Below are positions 1 through 9,155 of a stretch of DNA of 64,000 nt, in pieces; position 1 is the first letter of the stretch; every line of letters begins with the position of its first letter. This DNA is from Pelagibacteraceae bacterium AG-461-B04 (lineage in GTDB: Bacteria; Pseudomonadota; Alphaproteobacteria; Pelagibacterales; AG-422-B15). The position numbers were made by a program, and so were the translations under genes. Location: NCBI GenBank assembly GCA_003211835.1, contig QCRN01000004.1:20550-84549 (forward strand), in the 5' to 3' direction. The notes beneath the pieces are model-generated. The model ran no database searches. It worked only from the letters and a program-made list of their open reading frames with translations, and was not told where the DNA came from.

Positions 1-740
1 TAGACATAGTAGTTCTCCTTTTGTAACCATTCACTTGTTTTTTTTATTCCACCAAATGCATAAATGTGAAAATTGTCTACATTTCCTTTTAATTCTTGAA
101 TTACATCATGAGGTGTTTGTACCGTCAATAAATCAAAAATTTTAGATGCATTTTTTTTAGCAAAGCTAAGTGTATTCTTTAATCCAACAAAACCAGCAAA
201 TTTTATTAACGTTTTCATTGAGGCTGGTCCTGCAAGGCCGACATGAACGGGCAATGGTGCTTCGTTAACAAATTCAGACAATGCATTTGTGTCCTGAGTC
301 CATTGAGTGACAATATAATCTGCAAACGAAGATTTAGACTTCATTGCTTCATCTATTGCTTGATCGCTCATATTAGGAGATCCCTCGGGATGACCTGCTA
401 TACCAATTTTCATTCCATCGAATAAGCCCGTTTCAATTAATTGAAGTGAACAATGATAATTGCCAAGAATATCTCTATCACCTCCAATTATTAATACTTG
501 CTTAACGCCAGCTTCTTTAACTTGACCTACATAATCTTTCAGCATGTCTAAATCAGTTATTGATCTAGCTGGAAAGTGAGGAATTGCGTTAAAACCTGAT
601 TTTGATAAAGCTTTTGTCTGTTCAATGACGTCCTTGTAACTTGTACCCGGCAAGAATGTTACATATATATCATTAAGTTTAGGTAGCTCAGACAAGTTGG
701 TCCGCGTAGTCACCTCTAATGAAAAATTCACATTTCCCAT
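1..740 (-). CDS. MetF-like methylenetetrahydrofolate reductase family protein (3' part cut by window edge)
   Basis: The frame is open from an ATG at 738-740 to the left edge, so about 246 residues are visible and the C-terminus is missing. The protein looks like a TIM-barrel MTHFR-family member: a PHFPAR segment near residues 54-59, an IIGGDRD turn near 84-90, an IAGHPEGSP loop near 114-122 (compare GYPE-HP of MetF) and DYIVTQWTQD near 141-150 (compare ITQ-FFD). The family interconverts 5,10-methylene- and 5-methyl-tetrahydrofolate with a flavin cofactor in the cytoplasm. It is divergent from classical MetF, so a related methyl-THF role is possible. It faces fhs across a gap holding a pseudoknot. 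No clear Shine-Dalgarno sequence precedes the ATG. Confidence 0.7.
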   Translation of the reverse strand, partial: MGNVNFSLEVTTRTNLSELPKLNDIYVTFLPGTSYKDVIEQTKALSKSGFNAIPHFPARSITDLDMLKDYVGQVKEAGVKQVLIIGGDRDILGNYHCSLQLIETGLFDGMKIGIAGHPEGSPNMSDQAIDEAMKSKSSFADYIVTQWTQDTNALSEFVNEAPLPVHVGLAGPASMKTLIKFAGFVGLKNTLSFAKKNASKIFDLLTVQTPHDVIQELKGNVDNFHIYAFGGIKKTSEWLQKENYYV

Positions 741-766
741 AATTAAAATTTTAAGTGTTTACGCTT

Positions 767-815
767 AAGCCACGCGATTATTAAGTAACGTTGCTTGGCT
801 TAATTTTGCAACGTT
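767..815 (-). promoter_or_regulatory. H-type RNA pseudoknot in the leader of the MetF-like gene; possible SAM-II/SAM-V-like riboswitch
   Basis: Read on the minus strand, stem 1 is AACGTTGC (815-808) with GCAACGTT (794-787), eight perfect pairs. Its loop contains AAGCCA (801-796), which pairs perfectly with TGGCTT (772-767) downstream, giving a six-pair stem 2. Loop lengths are 6, 1 and 14 bases, all A/U-rich, a sensible H-type geometry resembling the SAM-II fold. The MetF-like ATG lies 27 bases further on. The same pairing is possible on the plus strand upstream of fhs, but with less usual loop sizes. The pairing is seen directly; ligand and class are inference. A paired operator for a DNA-binding protein is the main alternative. 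Confidence 0.5.
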
Positions 816-933
816 CTTTGAGTCTCCTTAGTGAGAAATCTATTTAAAATTTAGGTGTATTACAATACATTTTTGTAGACTCCACGAATTAAAATTCTTA
901 AGTTGTCTAGACTAAAATTTGAGAGGTGAACAA

Positions 934-2601
934 ATGGATGTTCTATCAGACATTGAAATAGCAAGAAAAAATCAAATGGCACCTATTGAAAAGGTAGCCT
1001 CAAAACTAAAACTTGAGGAAGATAGTCTTCAAAAGTTTGGCCATCATATTGCAAAAATTGATACCAACACATTGAAAAATCAAAACAAAAATGGAAAATT
1101 AATATTAGTTACAGCCATTTCGCCAACTCCTGCAGGTGAAGGCAAAACTACTACATCAGTAGGATTAAATGATGCTCTTAATAAAATAGGAAAACAGTCA
1201 TTGGTTTGTCTCAGAGAACCAAGCTTGGGTCCATGTTTTGGCGTTAAAGGTGGAGCTGCTGGAGGTGGCTATGCTCAAGTGGTCCCAATGGATAAGATTA
1301 ATCTTCATTTCACAGGTGATTTTCATGCGATCACATCTGCCCATAACCTGCTTGCTTCTATGATAGACAATCACATCTATTGGGGAAATGATCTAAATAT
1401 AGATACAAGGCGTATAGTATGGGGTCGAGTTGTAGATTTAAATGACCGAGCTTTGCGAAATACAAATATAAATCTTGGAGGTATAGCAAACGGTTTTCCT
1501 AGAGAAGATAAGTTTGATATTACAGTTGCTTCTGAGGTAATGGCGATCTTTTGCTTATCAACAAGTCTAAGTGATCTGCAAAAAAGACTCGGCAATATTA
1601 TCATTGGTTACACACGAGACAAAAAAGAAATCAAAGCACGTGACGTAAATGCAGATGGAGCAATGACAACTCTACTTAAAGATGCTTTCCTCCCAAACCT
1701 TGTTCAAACATTAGAGGAAAATCCTGCAATCATTCATGGTGGTCCTTTTGCTAACATTGCGCATGGTTGTAATTCACTTATAGCAACTCAAACAGCACTT
1801 AAACTAAGCGATTATGTAGTAACTGAAGCTGGATTTGGAGCAGACCTTGGCGCAGAAAAATTTCTAGATATAAAATGCCGAAAAGGAAATTTAAATCCTT
1901 CTGCAATTGTTATTGTGGCTACTGTTAGAGCATTAAAAATGCATGGTGGTATGGATAAAAAGGAACTGAAAAATGAAAATCTAGATGCTCTAAAGATAGG
2001 CTTATCAAACCTACAACAACATATTTCAAACATGAAAATATATGGAGTTCCTGTGTCAGTGGCTATTAATCATTTTATTACCGATACAGATAATGAACTC
2101 TCAATAATTAGTGAATGCTGTGATGACCTTGGCATTAAATCGTTTAATTGCACTCATTGGAGCAATGGCGGAGCTGGGGCGGAAACCTTAGCTAAACACA
2201 TTGTAGATGTGACAACAGAAGAAAATCCAAAAATTAACCATCTTTATCCTGATGAAATGAAACTGTGGGATAAAGTTAAGAAAATTGCACAAGATATTTA
2301 TGGAGCCAAAGATATTATCGCAGATCAAAAAATAAGAACACAATTTGATGAGTTGCAGGAAAATTATGGCCATTACCCTATTTGTATTGCAAAAACTCAA
2401 TACAGTTTTTCAACAGATCCGAATTTGCGCGGGGCGCCTAAGGATCACATTGTTCCAATTAGAGAAATACGATTAGCTGCTGGAGCTGAATTTCTTGTAG
2501 TTGTATGCGATAAAATCATGACCATGCCTGGTCTCCCTAGAATTCCTGCTGCAAATGCGATACACTTAAATGATGATGGTGAAATTGAAGGATTATTCTA
2601 A
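934..2601 (+). CDS. fhs: Formate--tetrahydrofolate ligase
   Basis: ATP-dependent ligation of formate to tetrahydrofolate, giving 10-formyl-THF; the reverse direction releases formate and conserves ATP. The product has about 555 residues, the usual family length. The P-loop [10 protein letters not shown] is at residues 64-73, followed by the conserved [19 protein letters not shown] stretch; [15 protein letters not shown] and a C-terminal [12 protein letters not shown] segment are also typical. The ATG at 934 is chosen over an in-frame TTG at 919 because GAGAGGTG (921-928) sits at ribosome-binding distance from 934 and would lie inside the longer frame. The stop overlaps the next gene's start (TAATG), so the two are translationally coupled. 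It is divergent from a MetF-like gene, forming a C1 unit. Confidence 0.97.
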   Translation: MDVLSDIEIARKNQMAPIEKVASKLKLEEDSLQKFGHHIAKIDTNTLKNQNKNGKLILVTAISPTPAGEGKTTTSVGLNDALNKIGKQSLVCLREPSLGPCFGVKGGAAGGGYAQVVPMDKINLHFTGDFHAITSAHNLLASMIDNHIYWGNDLNIDTRRIVWGRVVDLNDRALRNTNINLGGIANGFPREDKFDITVASEVMAIFCLSTSLSDLQKRLGNIIIGYTRDKKEIKARDVNADGAMTTLLKDAFLPNLVQTLEENPAIIHGGPFANIAHGCNSLIATQTALKLSDYVVTEAGFGADLGAEKFLDIKCRKGNLNPSAIVIVATVRALKMHGGMDKKELKNENLDALKIGLSNLQQHISNMKIYGVPVSVAINHFITDTDNELSIISECCDDLGIKSFNCTHWSNGGAGAETLAKHIVDVTTEENPKINHLYPDEMKLWDKVKKIAQDIYGAKDIIADQKIRTQFDELQENYGHYPICIAKTQYSFSTDPNLRGAPKDHIVPIREIRLAAGAEFLVVVCDKIMTMPGLPRIPAANAIHLNDDGEIEGLF

Positions 2602-4244
2602 TGACTGACATGTATAATACTAACTTAGATAAGAATTACGCTAACTTTACGTCTCTTTCTCCATTAAGTTTTTTGCAAAGATCAGCTGAAGTTTATCCCA
2701 ATAGACGATCAATTGTGCATGGTTCTAAAAGTTATACATGGTCAGATACTTTTAAGCGAAGTAAGCAGCTAGCTAGCGCTCTTAAAAAGAAAGGTGTTGG
2801 TAAAGGTGATACAGTTGCAGTCTTGTGCTTTAATACTCCAGAAATTTATGAAGCCCATTATGGAATTCCGATGATTGGAGCAGTAATTAATACAATTAAT
2901 ATTAGATTAGATGTAGATACCATTTCTTATATTCTCGAGCACGGAGAAGCAAAAGTGGTAATCACCGATAATGAACTTTCACCTACCATGAAGGAAGTAT
3001 TAAACAAAATAAAAACTAAACCTTTAGTTATAGATATTGATGATGAACTTGCTAATCATCCAGAAGGTGCTGGAGAAAATATCGGGAGTCTAAATTATGA
3101 AGAGTTCCTTAAAACTGGTGACGAAAACTTTGAATGGAGTTTGCCAGAAGATGAATGGGACTCACTTGCTCTTAACTATACATCTGGAACTACAGGCCTT
3201 CCTAAAGGTGTAGTTTACCATCATCGAGGTTCATATTTAATGGCATTAGGTTCAGTTACAGCATTTAGCATGCCCATGCATCCAACTTACATGTGGGTAG
3301 TCCCAATGTTTCATTGTAATGGTTGGGGCAATCCATACACACTGACTGCCTTGGCAGGAACAAGTGTATGCTTAAGATACGTTTCGGCAAGAAATCTTTT
3401 TGATGCAATAGCTGATCATAAAGTCACACACTTTGGAGGAGCACCTATTGTATTAAATTTCATCGCTCAAGCTACAGAAGAAGAAAAAAGAGACTATTCT
3501 CATAAAGTTAATGTTGTTACCGCAGGGGCACCACCTCCCGCTGCAACTCTTGAAGCAGTCCAACAGATGGGTTTTGATGTAACACATGTATATGGATTAA
3601 CTGAAACTTATGGTCATGTATCCATGTGTGCATGGCAAGATGAATGGAATGAATTATCAGTAGAGGAACAATCAAAGTTACGATCAATGCAAGGGGTAAA
3701 ATTTCCAATGATGGAAGGTCTTACAGTTATGAATCCAGAAACTATGAAAGAAGTCAAAAATGACGGCGAAGAAATTGGTGAGATCATGATTAAGGGTAAT
3801 TGCGTTATGAAAGGCTATCTCAAAAATAAAGAAGAAACCGATAAGTCTATGTCAGGGGGTTGGTTTCATTCTGGAGATTTAGCAGTGATGCACCCAAATG
3901 GATATGTTCAAATTAAGGATAGAAGCAAAGATATTATTATTTCTGGGGGCGAAAATGTGTCTTCAGTTGAGATAGAAAATACTTTGTATAAGCATCCATC
4001 AGTTTTATTTGCAGCAGTTGTTGCAAAACCTGATGAAAAATGGGGAGAAACGCCTTGTGCTTTTATTGAATTGAAAAGTCAAGACGATAATATTTCGGAA
4101 AAGGATATAATATCTTTTTGCAAAGAAACTCTTGCTGGTTTTAAGTGTCCTAAAAAAGTTGTTTTTACTGTACTGCCTAAAACTTCAACTGGAAAAATAT
4201 TAAAGTATGAGCTTAGAGAAATGGCTAAAGCTGCAGACGCTTAA
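2601..4244 (+). CDS. Acyl-CoA synthetase (AMP-forming), DmdB-like
   Basis: A 547-residue member of the adenylate-forming family that activates a carboxylic acid with ATP and then transfers it to CoA. Visible signatures are the P-loop YTSGTTGLPKGV near 193-204, PMFHCNGWG, the GLTETYG adenine motif near 331, GWFHSGDL near 420, the hinge DRSKDIIISGGENVSS and the catalytic-lysine region KTSTGKILKYE near the C-terminus. The N-terminal PLSFLQRSAEVYPNRRSIVHG is typical of the group that includes 3-methylmercaptopropionyl-CoA ligase (DmdB) and medium-chain acyl-CoA ligases, so the substrate cannot be fixed. It overlaps fhs by one base, which suggests coexpression with C1 metabolism, and overlaps the convergent downstream gene by four bases. 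Confidence 0.9.
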   Translation: MTDMYNTNLDKNYANFTSLSPLSFLQRSAEVYPNRRSIVHGSKSYTWSDTFKRSKQLASALKKKGVGKGDTVAVLCFNTPEIYEAHYGIPMIGAVINTINIRLDVDTISYILEHGEAKVVITDNELSPTMKEVLNKIKTKPLVIDIDDELANHPEGAGENIGSLNYEEFLKTGDENFEWSLPEDEWDSLALNYTSGTTGLPKGVVYHHRGSYLMALGSVTAFSMPMHPTYMWVVPMFHCNGWGNPYTLTALAGTSVCLRYVSARNLFDAIADHKVTHFGGAPIVLNFIAQATEEEKRDYSHKVNVVTAGAPPPAATLEAVQQMGFDVTHVYGLTETYGHVSMCAWQDEWNELSVEEQSKLRSMQGVKFPMMEGLTVMNPETMKEVKNDGEEIGEIMIKGNCVMKGYLKNKEETDKSMSGGWFHSGDLAVMHPNGYVQIKDRSKDIIISGGENVSSVEIENTLYKHPSVLFAAVVAKPDEKWGETPCAFIELKSQDDNISEKDIISFCKETLAGFKCPKKVVFTVLPKTSTGKILKYELREMAKAADA

Positions 4245-5692
4245 GAAAAGTGAATCGAGTCATCATTCAGACGACCAAATTTAATTCCAAAAAAATCTTT
4301 AAAATAATTTTGTGTGTTTACCCATGGTGACCTGCTGCCTTGTTGGGGAAATAAATGTATAGCTCTATGAATGTATCCTGATGAAAATTCGGTTGCTAAC
4401 CAATCTTTTTCAGCTTTCACATCCACAGGAACCCTTGGCACACAATGACTGTAGTTATTTTTATCAAGGTAATTTATTAAGCGACAAGCATATTCACAGG
4501 TTAAATCTGCTTTCAAAGTCCAAGATGCATTAATATAACCAAAAGAATTTACAAAATTTGGAATTCCACTGAACATCATACTTTTGTAAGTCATGGTTTC
4601 AGAGGGCTCAACCAACTTTCCATCAATATGCACTTGTACGCCACCAAAAGATTGTAAGTTTAAACCTGTTGCAGTTACTACAACATCAGCTTCAATATTT
4701 TGGCCTGATTTAAGCGTAATGCCCTTGGATGTAAAACGTTCAACATGGTCTGTAACGACTGATGCCCTATTTTCTCTTATGGATTCAAATAAATCACCAT
4801 TTGGAATTAGGCACATTCTTTGTTCCCACGGATAGTATCGTGGAGTGAAATTTTTTGAAATATCATGATTAGGCAATAATTTTTTCACTCCATCTATGAG
4901 TTTTCGTTTTACGTATTTGGGATATGATCGACAAATTCTATATAGAAGTTGCTGAAAAAATACATTCCGTAATCTAATAAGTGTATATGACATTTGTGAT
5001 GGTAATAATTTTTTCAAATAATTTGCAAACCTATCCTCATCAGGACTTGGAAAATAGTATGTCGGTGAGCGTTGCAACATCGTGACATGTTTTGCTTTTT
5101 TAGATAATTCAGGAATTATAGTAGCTGCTGTTGCGCCACTACCAATTACAACCATTTTCTTATCTGTATAATCATAATCTTCAGGCCACTTCTGAGGATG
5201 TATTAATTTACCTTCATACTTATCAAGATCATTAAATTCAGGAGTATATCCTTCATCATAATTATAATATCCTGTTCCCATGAAAAGAAAATTGGCAGTT
5301 AACAGTATTTCTTGTTCATGATGGGCGGCTCTTACCTCCCATTTTTGACTGCCTGAATTCCAATTAGCGCTTAAGACTTTATGACTAAACTTTATTTTCT
5401 CACGTAAATTGTTTTCTTCAACTGTTTCTTCTAGATAACTTAAAATTGAAGGTCCGTTCGCAATTGTTTTTTGTTCTTTCCAGGGTTTGAAAGCGTAGCC
5501 AAGTGTAAACATATCAGAATCTGATCTTATTCCTGGATACCTAAACAAATCCCATGTACCGCCGATGTTCTCTCTACCTTCGATTATACAAAATGATTTG
5601 TTTGGACAATTCTTTTTTAAATAATATCCAGCACCAATGCCAGAAATTCCAGCACCAATTACAATAACATTAAAATGATTGCTTTTTTCCAT
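4241..5692 (-). CDS. Flavin-dependent monooxygenase, Baeyer-Villiger / FMO type
   Basis: A 483-residue flavoprotein expected to use FAD, NADPH and O2 to oxygenate a ketone or a heteroatom. The FAD motif GAGISG is at 13-18, followed by ENIGGTWDLFRYPGIRSDSD, typical of Baeyer-Villiger enzymes. The fingerprint YEGKLIHPQKWP at 159-170 matches the class pattern F-x-G-x3-H-x3-W-P, with Tyr in place of the first Phe. A second Rossmann motif GSGATA is at 184-189 for NADPH. It is the last gene of a minus-strand run that begins with a ferredoxin-NADP reductase and includes two methyltransferases; it starts five bases after the upstream stop. The substrate is unknown. Confidence 0.88.
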   Translation of the reverse strand: MEKSNHFNVIVIGAGISGIGAGYYLKKNCPNKSFCIIEGRENIGGTWDLFRYPGIRSDSDMFTLGYAFKPWKEQKTIANGPSILSYLEETVEENNLREKIKFSHKVLSANWNSGSQKWEVRAAHHEQEILLTANFLFMGTGYYNYDEGYTPEFNDLDKYEGKLIHPQKWPEDYDYTDKKMVVIGSGATAATIIPELSKKAKHVTMLQRSPTYYFPSPDEDRFANYLKKLLPSQMSYTLIRLRNVFFQQLLYRICRSYPKYVKRKLIDGVKKLLPNHDISKNFTPRYYPWEQRMCLIPNGDLFESIRENRASVVTDHVERFTSKGITLKSGQNIEADVVVTATGLNLQSFGGVQVHIDGKLVEPSETMTYKSMMFSGIPNFVNSFGYINASWTLKADLTCEYACRLINYLDKNNYSHCVPRVPVDVKAEKDWLATEFSSGYIHRAIHLFPQQGSRSPWVNTQNYFKDFFGIKFGRLNDDSIHFS

Positions 5693-5697
5693 AATAG

Positions 5698-6327
5698 TTA
5701 ATTCTTAATCGATATTTCCACTTCATCATATATATTATTTCTATACTCTAATTTCGAGCTAAAATTTTGAGACTGATATTTCCCAGAATTTCTTACATGA
5801 TTAAAGTACTCCACCATTTCATCTTTAAAAATTCCAACATTATCAGCAAATACAGTACAATTTTTATGAATTATTCCCTCAGTCTCTAAAAGCTTTAAAT
5901 CTGAAAGGTACTTTTTCTTTGCATGATCAATGAACACAAAGTCTGCATTAATATTTAATTCGGGTATTATTTCTTCAGCACTTCCATGCACAAAATTAAC
6001 TTTATTACCTAACCCCGCAAAGTTGATTAGTTCTTTTGCTGTTTCTACAGAATGAATATCTGAGTCAATTGAAGTTAATTTACTTTTTTCTTCAATAGTA
6101 GATGAAATTAATACAGCAGAATATCCAATAAAAGTCCCTAACTCAATGACATTGTTTGGCTTTGACTTTACAAGATACTCTCTAAGAATTTCTCCTTTTT
6201 CTGGACCTACATTCATTAGGAATTGACCGCTTTCAAGAACAAAATTATCGATCGTTTGTAGAATTGATTTTGGATTATTTTTTTCTGCATTTGAGAAAAC
6301 ATAATCCAAAGTTTGTCGCATCAGCAT
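5698..6327 (-). CDS. Class I SAM-dependent O-methyltransferase, catechol O-methyltransferase-like
   Basis: A 209-residue enzyme whose motif order follows catechol O-methyltransferase: MNVGPEKGEILRE (38-50), the SAM-binding ELGTFIGYSAV (62-72), FIDHAKKKYLSDL (132-144) and ADNV (161-164). By analogy with COMT, D134, D162 and N163 would bind Mg2+ and K137 would be the general base. It probably methylates a catechol-like hydroxyl; the real substrate is not shown by the sequence. The gene lies within the reductase-methyltransferase-monooxygenase run, three to five bases from each neighbour. No obvious ribosome-binding site is seen, and an in-frame ATG two codons downstream (6321) is a second possible start. 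Confidence 0.85.
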   Translation of the reverse strand: MLMRQTLDYVFSNAEKNNPKSILQTIDNFVLESGQFLMNVGPEKGEILREYLVKSKPNNVIELGTFIGYSAVLISSTIEEKSKLTSIDSDIHSVETAKELINFAGLGNKVNFVHGSAEEIIPELNINADFVFIDHAKKKYLSDLKLLETEGIIHKNCTVFADNVGIFKDEMVEYFNHVRNSGKYQSQNFSSKLEYRNNIYDEVEISIKN

Positions 6328-6330
6328 ATT

Positions 6331-6957
6331 CTATTTTAGCGGACTAGCAACGCCCCAATAATGATAACTTAAAAATTTTGGGCCAGGAACATACATGCTA
6401 TCAATTTTATTCAATTTAAAATTAGCTTTTGTTATTTCATTCGGAATATCCACATCTAAATGACAGCCACCAGCTATCCTTTTTTGGATTACATTCATTC
6501 TTTTTTGCCACTTAAAAACATTTATATCAGGAGATTTTCCATGCTCTGAAAAAAGAAATTTACCATTTGGCTTCATAACTCTATTGATTTCAGACATTGC
6601 ACTGCTAAGACCGGGTATAGAACACATGGTGTATGTGCTAATTATTGTATCAAATGAGTTATTATCAAAAGGCAACTCTTCAGCTTTTAGTTGCTGAACA
6701 TTCAAATTTATATTGTTTATTTTTGCATTTTGTATTGCTTTTTCTAATAATATTCCATCCGGCTCAACAGCAAATACCTCTGATATCCTTTCTTTTTTGT
6801 AATAATTAAAATTTAACCCAGAACCTATACCGATTTCTAAGACTCTGCCTGACGCAGAAGGTATTACTTTTTCCCTTTGTTTTCTAAACGGTTTCATTTG
6901 CATCGCATAATTTATGAGATGTGGACAAACATATTTATCGTAAAGTTTTTGAAGCAA
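6331..6957 (-). CDS. Class I SAM-dependent methyltransferase, UbiE/METTL7-like
   Basis: A 208-residue protein with the SAM-binding motif VLEIGIGSGLN (39-49), an acidic strand end in VEPDG, and FDTIISTYTMCSIPG followed by RVMKPNGKFLFSEHG, the layout of Methyltransf_11 proteins. The C-terminal GGCHLDVDI and YHYWGVASP resemble the METTL7 / small-molecule thiol methyltransferase group; the substrate is not known. The start is TTG, directly after the TAA of the upstream gene. AGGAG inside the last codons of that gene is correctly spaced for it, and the next ATG would remove much of the N-terminal region. It sits between the ferredoxin reductase and the COMT-like gene. Confidence 0.85.
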   Translation of the reverse strand: MLQKLYDKYVCPHLINYAMQMKPFRKQREKVIPSASGRVLEIGIGSGLNFNYYKKERISEVFAVEPDGILLEKAIQNAKINNINLNVQQLKAEELPFDNNSFDTIISTYTMCSIPGLSSAMSEINRVMKPNGKFLFSEHGKSPDINVFKWQKRMNVIQKRIAGGCHLDVDIPNEITKANFKLNKIDSMYVPGPKFLSYHYWGVASPLK

Positions 6958-7983
6958 TTATTTTACTCCTAATTTCTTTTGAATATCGCTTGATGAAGTC
7001 GTGTATCGAAAGGTTAATGTTTCATCGGGCCTAGCTCTTACAAAAGCTTTTTGAGCTGCTAATGCCGCTTCATGGAATCCTGATAGAATTAACTTTAGTT
7101 TACCTGGATAATAAGAAATATCTCCCATTGCAAATACACCCGCTAGATTTGTCTCAAAATTCTCAGTATTTACTTCAATTTGTTTTGCATTCAAGTTCAG
7201 ACCCCAATCATTAATAGGTCCAAGCTCCATCTTTAATCCATAGAAAATTAAAATCTCATCACAATCTAATGATTTTTCATTCCCATCATTATCTTTAATA
7301 ATTGCTCTTTCAACTCTGTCACTGCCTTGAACATCACTAATCTGATTTTTAGTTATTAATTCAACTTTTCCCTCTTTGACCAGTTCTTTCATTAAACTAA
7401 CGGTATGATTTGCAGCTTTAAATTCGTCTCTTCTATGGACCAATGTTATATGAGAAGCTATTTTAGAAAGTTCAACTGTCCAATCTAGAGCACTATCGCC
7501 TCCACCAAAGATTATAATTTTTTTATCAGTATAATAATTTTTGTCCAGGATAGAGTATTGAATACCTTTATTTTCATACTTAGAAACATTTTCTATTGGA
7601 GGTTTACGTGGCTCAAACGATCCAACTCCACCAGCTATAAATATATTTGGGGTTTCAAACACTTTGTCGCTTGAAGTTTTTAATTTCCAAACATTCTCAT
7701 GATTTGATATTTCATTAATTCTTTCGTTTAAATGAAAGGGTGTATTAAAAGGTTTGATTTGTTTTTGAAGATTTTGAATTAATGATAATCCCGTGCACTC
7801 AGGCAAAGCAGGAATATCATAAATAGGTTTGTCTGGATATAATTCAGCACATTGTCCACCAATTTTATCGAGGTTATCTACAACATGACTATCAAGTCCC
7901 AATATTCCTAATTCAAAGACTGCAAATAAACCTACAGGACCGCCTCCAATTATTAAGCAATCAGTTTTGATAGTTTCAGACAT
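6958..7983 (-). CDS. Ferredoxin/flavodoxin--NADP+ reductase, type 2 (TrxB-like fold)
   Basis: A 341-residue two-dinucleotide-domain flavoprotein. The FAD motif GGGPVG is at 13-18, GGQCAELYPDKPIYDIP at 42-58 is diagnostic of type 2 FNR, and the NADPH motif GGGDSA is near 160-165. The CxxC redox pair of thioredoxin reductase is absent from the expected place after GGGDSA, which separates it from TrxB. It shuttles electrons between NADPH and ferredoxin; a 2Fe-2S ferredoxin gene at 9152-9472 is a natural partner. AAGGAAT precedes the ATG. It heads a minus-strand run with two methyltransferases and a monooxygenase and is divergent from the DUF1214 gene. Confidence 0.92.
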   Translation of the reverse strand: MSETIKTDCLIIGGGPVGLFAVFELGILGLDSHVVDNLDKIGGQCAELYPDKPIYDIPALPECTGLSLIQNLQKQIKPFNTPFHLNERINEISNHENVWKLKTSSDKVFETPNIFIAGGVGSFEPRKPPIENVSKYENKGIQYSILDKNYYTDKKIIIFGGGDSALDWTVELSKIASHITLVHRRDEFKAANHTVSLMKELVKEGKVELITKNQISDVQGSDRVERAIIKDNDGNEKSLDCDEILIFYGLKMELGPINDWGLNLNAKQIEVNTENFETNLAGVFAMGDISYYPGKLKLILSGFHEAALAAQKAFVRARPDETLTFRYTTSSSDIQKKLGVK

Positions 7984-8035
7984 ATATTTATTCCTTGTTA
8001 TATGATAATAAATAATATTACTTATTGATTATACA

Positions 8036-8635
8036 ATGATTTTATTACGCAGATACCTCTTATATTTAATTGCTGTGATACTAATTGCCGTTGCTTTTAC
8101 TTACGCTTCAGCCAAGCTTTATGAGGAATTTGCATATATAAAAAATGATAATTGGCAGATTTTGCCATCCCCAGGCGACAAAGATAGAGATATGTACACA
8201 AGAGCTGCTGTTGCAATGCGAGGAACATTTGCCCTTTCAAAGCCTGAGGCAGCTTATTTTCATGCATTTAACGATATTGAAGATGTAAAATTAATAGGAA
8301 ATTGCACTTACAAAATTATTGGGGATGACATTGAGTCTAGATGGTGGAGCATTACTGTCTACAATGAAGATGGCTATTTAGTTGAAAACGACGAAAAAAT
8401 CTATGCCTTAAACAGTGAGACAGTTGACTTTAATTTTGAAGGCGGTTTTGAGATTTTTTTAACAAGTGAAGATAATTTTATTTCTGAAATTTCTGAGAAA
8501 AACTGGATAAGAGTTCCTAATAACGAGCACTTTTCAGTTGCGCTAAGAATATATTTGCCTGGAGAGGAATATTTTTCAAAATTAAAAAGAGTGGATTTAC
8601 CAAAAATAGGGAAATTGAGGTGTAAAGATGAATAG
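8036..8635 (+). CDS. DUF1214 domain membrane-anchored protein
   Basis: A 199-residue protein with one N-terminal hydrophobic segment (about residues 5-25), probably a membrane anchor with the rest in the periplasm. The body, with RWWSITVYNEDGYLV and a closing ALRIYLPG segment, resembles the DUF1214 domain, which elsewhere is often fused to DUF1254. Here the two domains are separate neighbouring genes: this one overlaps the DUF1254-like gene by eight bases, so their products probably work together. No enzymatic function is established from the sequence. The start at 8036 is the only ATG before the hydrophobic segment and has no clear ribosome-binding site. Confidence 0.75.
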   Translation: MILLRRYLLYLIAVILIAVAFTYASAKLYEEFAYIKNDNWQILPSPGDKDRDMYTRAAVAMRGTFALSKPEAAYFHAFNDIEDVKLIGNCTYKIIGDDIESRWWSITVYNEDGYLVENDEKIYALNSETVDFNFEGGFEIFLTSEDNFISEISEKNWIRVPNNEHFSVALRIYLPGEEYFSKLKRVDLPKIGKLRCKDE

Positions 8636-9155
8636 CTTTTTAAAAAAACTATCTTTACTTGCTATAATAGGATTTACATTACATTTGATAATTATTTATT
8701 ACACACCCACGTTAATTATGAAGTACGTCGGACGAAATTGGGAAGAGCAAAATATGATTAATAATTCATTCGCTCGTGATTTGCCAACATCAGATTTTAC
8801 TGAGGTCATTAGACCTAGTGCAGATATTCTCTATGGAGGATGCGTTTACGATGTTACGTATTTTCCATTAGTTATCGAAACTGAAGTTCCCGACACATAT
8901 TGGTCAATTTCATTTTTTTCTGAAAATACTGACAATTTTTCTACAGTAAATGAAAATTCACATAACTTTGGTAAACTTAAGATGTATTTGTTTGGTCCAG
9001 GATCTACGCCAACAAAAGTCACTGATGGATTTATAGTAGTTTCGCCTTCAAATAAAGGTCTTATGCTAATGAGACAATTTGTTGGAAATGGTTCAAATGT
9101 TGAAAAATTAAATGAAATACAAAGTAACCTAAATTGTAAACTTAAAGACTCTTAA
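8628..9155 (+). CDS. DUF1254 domain membrane-anchored protein
   Basis: A 175-residue protein with an N-terminal hydrophobic segment (about 8-31) followed by a predicted periplasmic domain. The segments [16 protein letters not shown] and [16 protein letters not shown] resemble the short alphaproteobacterial DUF1254 proteins found beside DUF1214 genes. The start overlaps the end of the preceding DUF1214 gene by eight bases, which argues for translational coupling. The 3' end overlaps the convergent ferredoxin gene by four bases. Function unknown; a role in the envelope is inferred only from the anchor. Confidence 0.72.
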   Translation: MNSFLKKLSLLAIIGFTLHLIIIYYTPTLIMKYVGRNWEEQNMINNSFARDLPTSDFTEVIRPSADILYGGCVYDVTYFPLVIETEVPDTYWSISFFSENTDNFSTVNENSHNFGKLKMYLFGPGSTPTKVTDGFIVVSPSNKGLMLMRQFVGNGSNVEKLNEIQSNLNCKLKDS

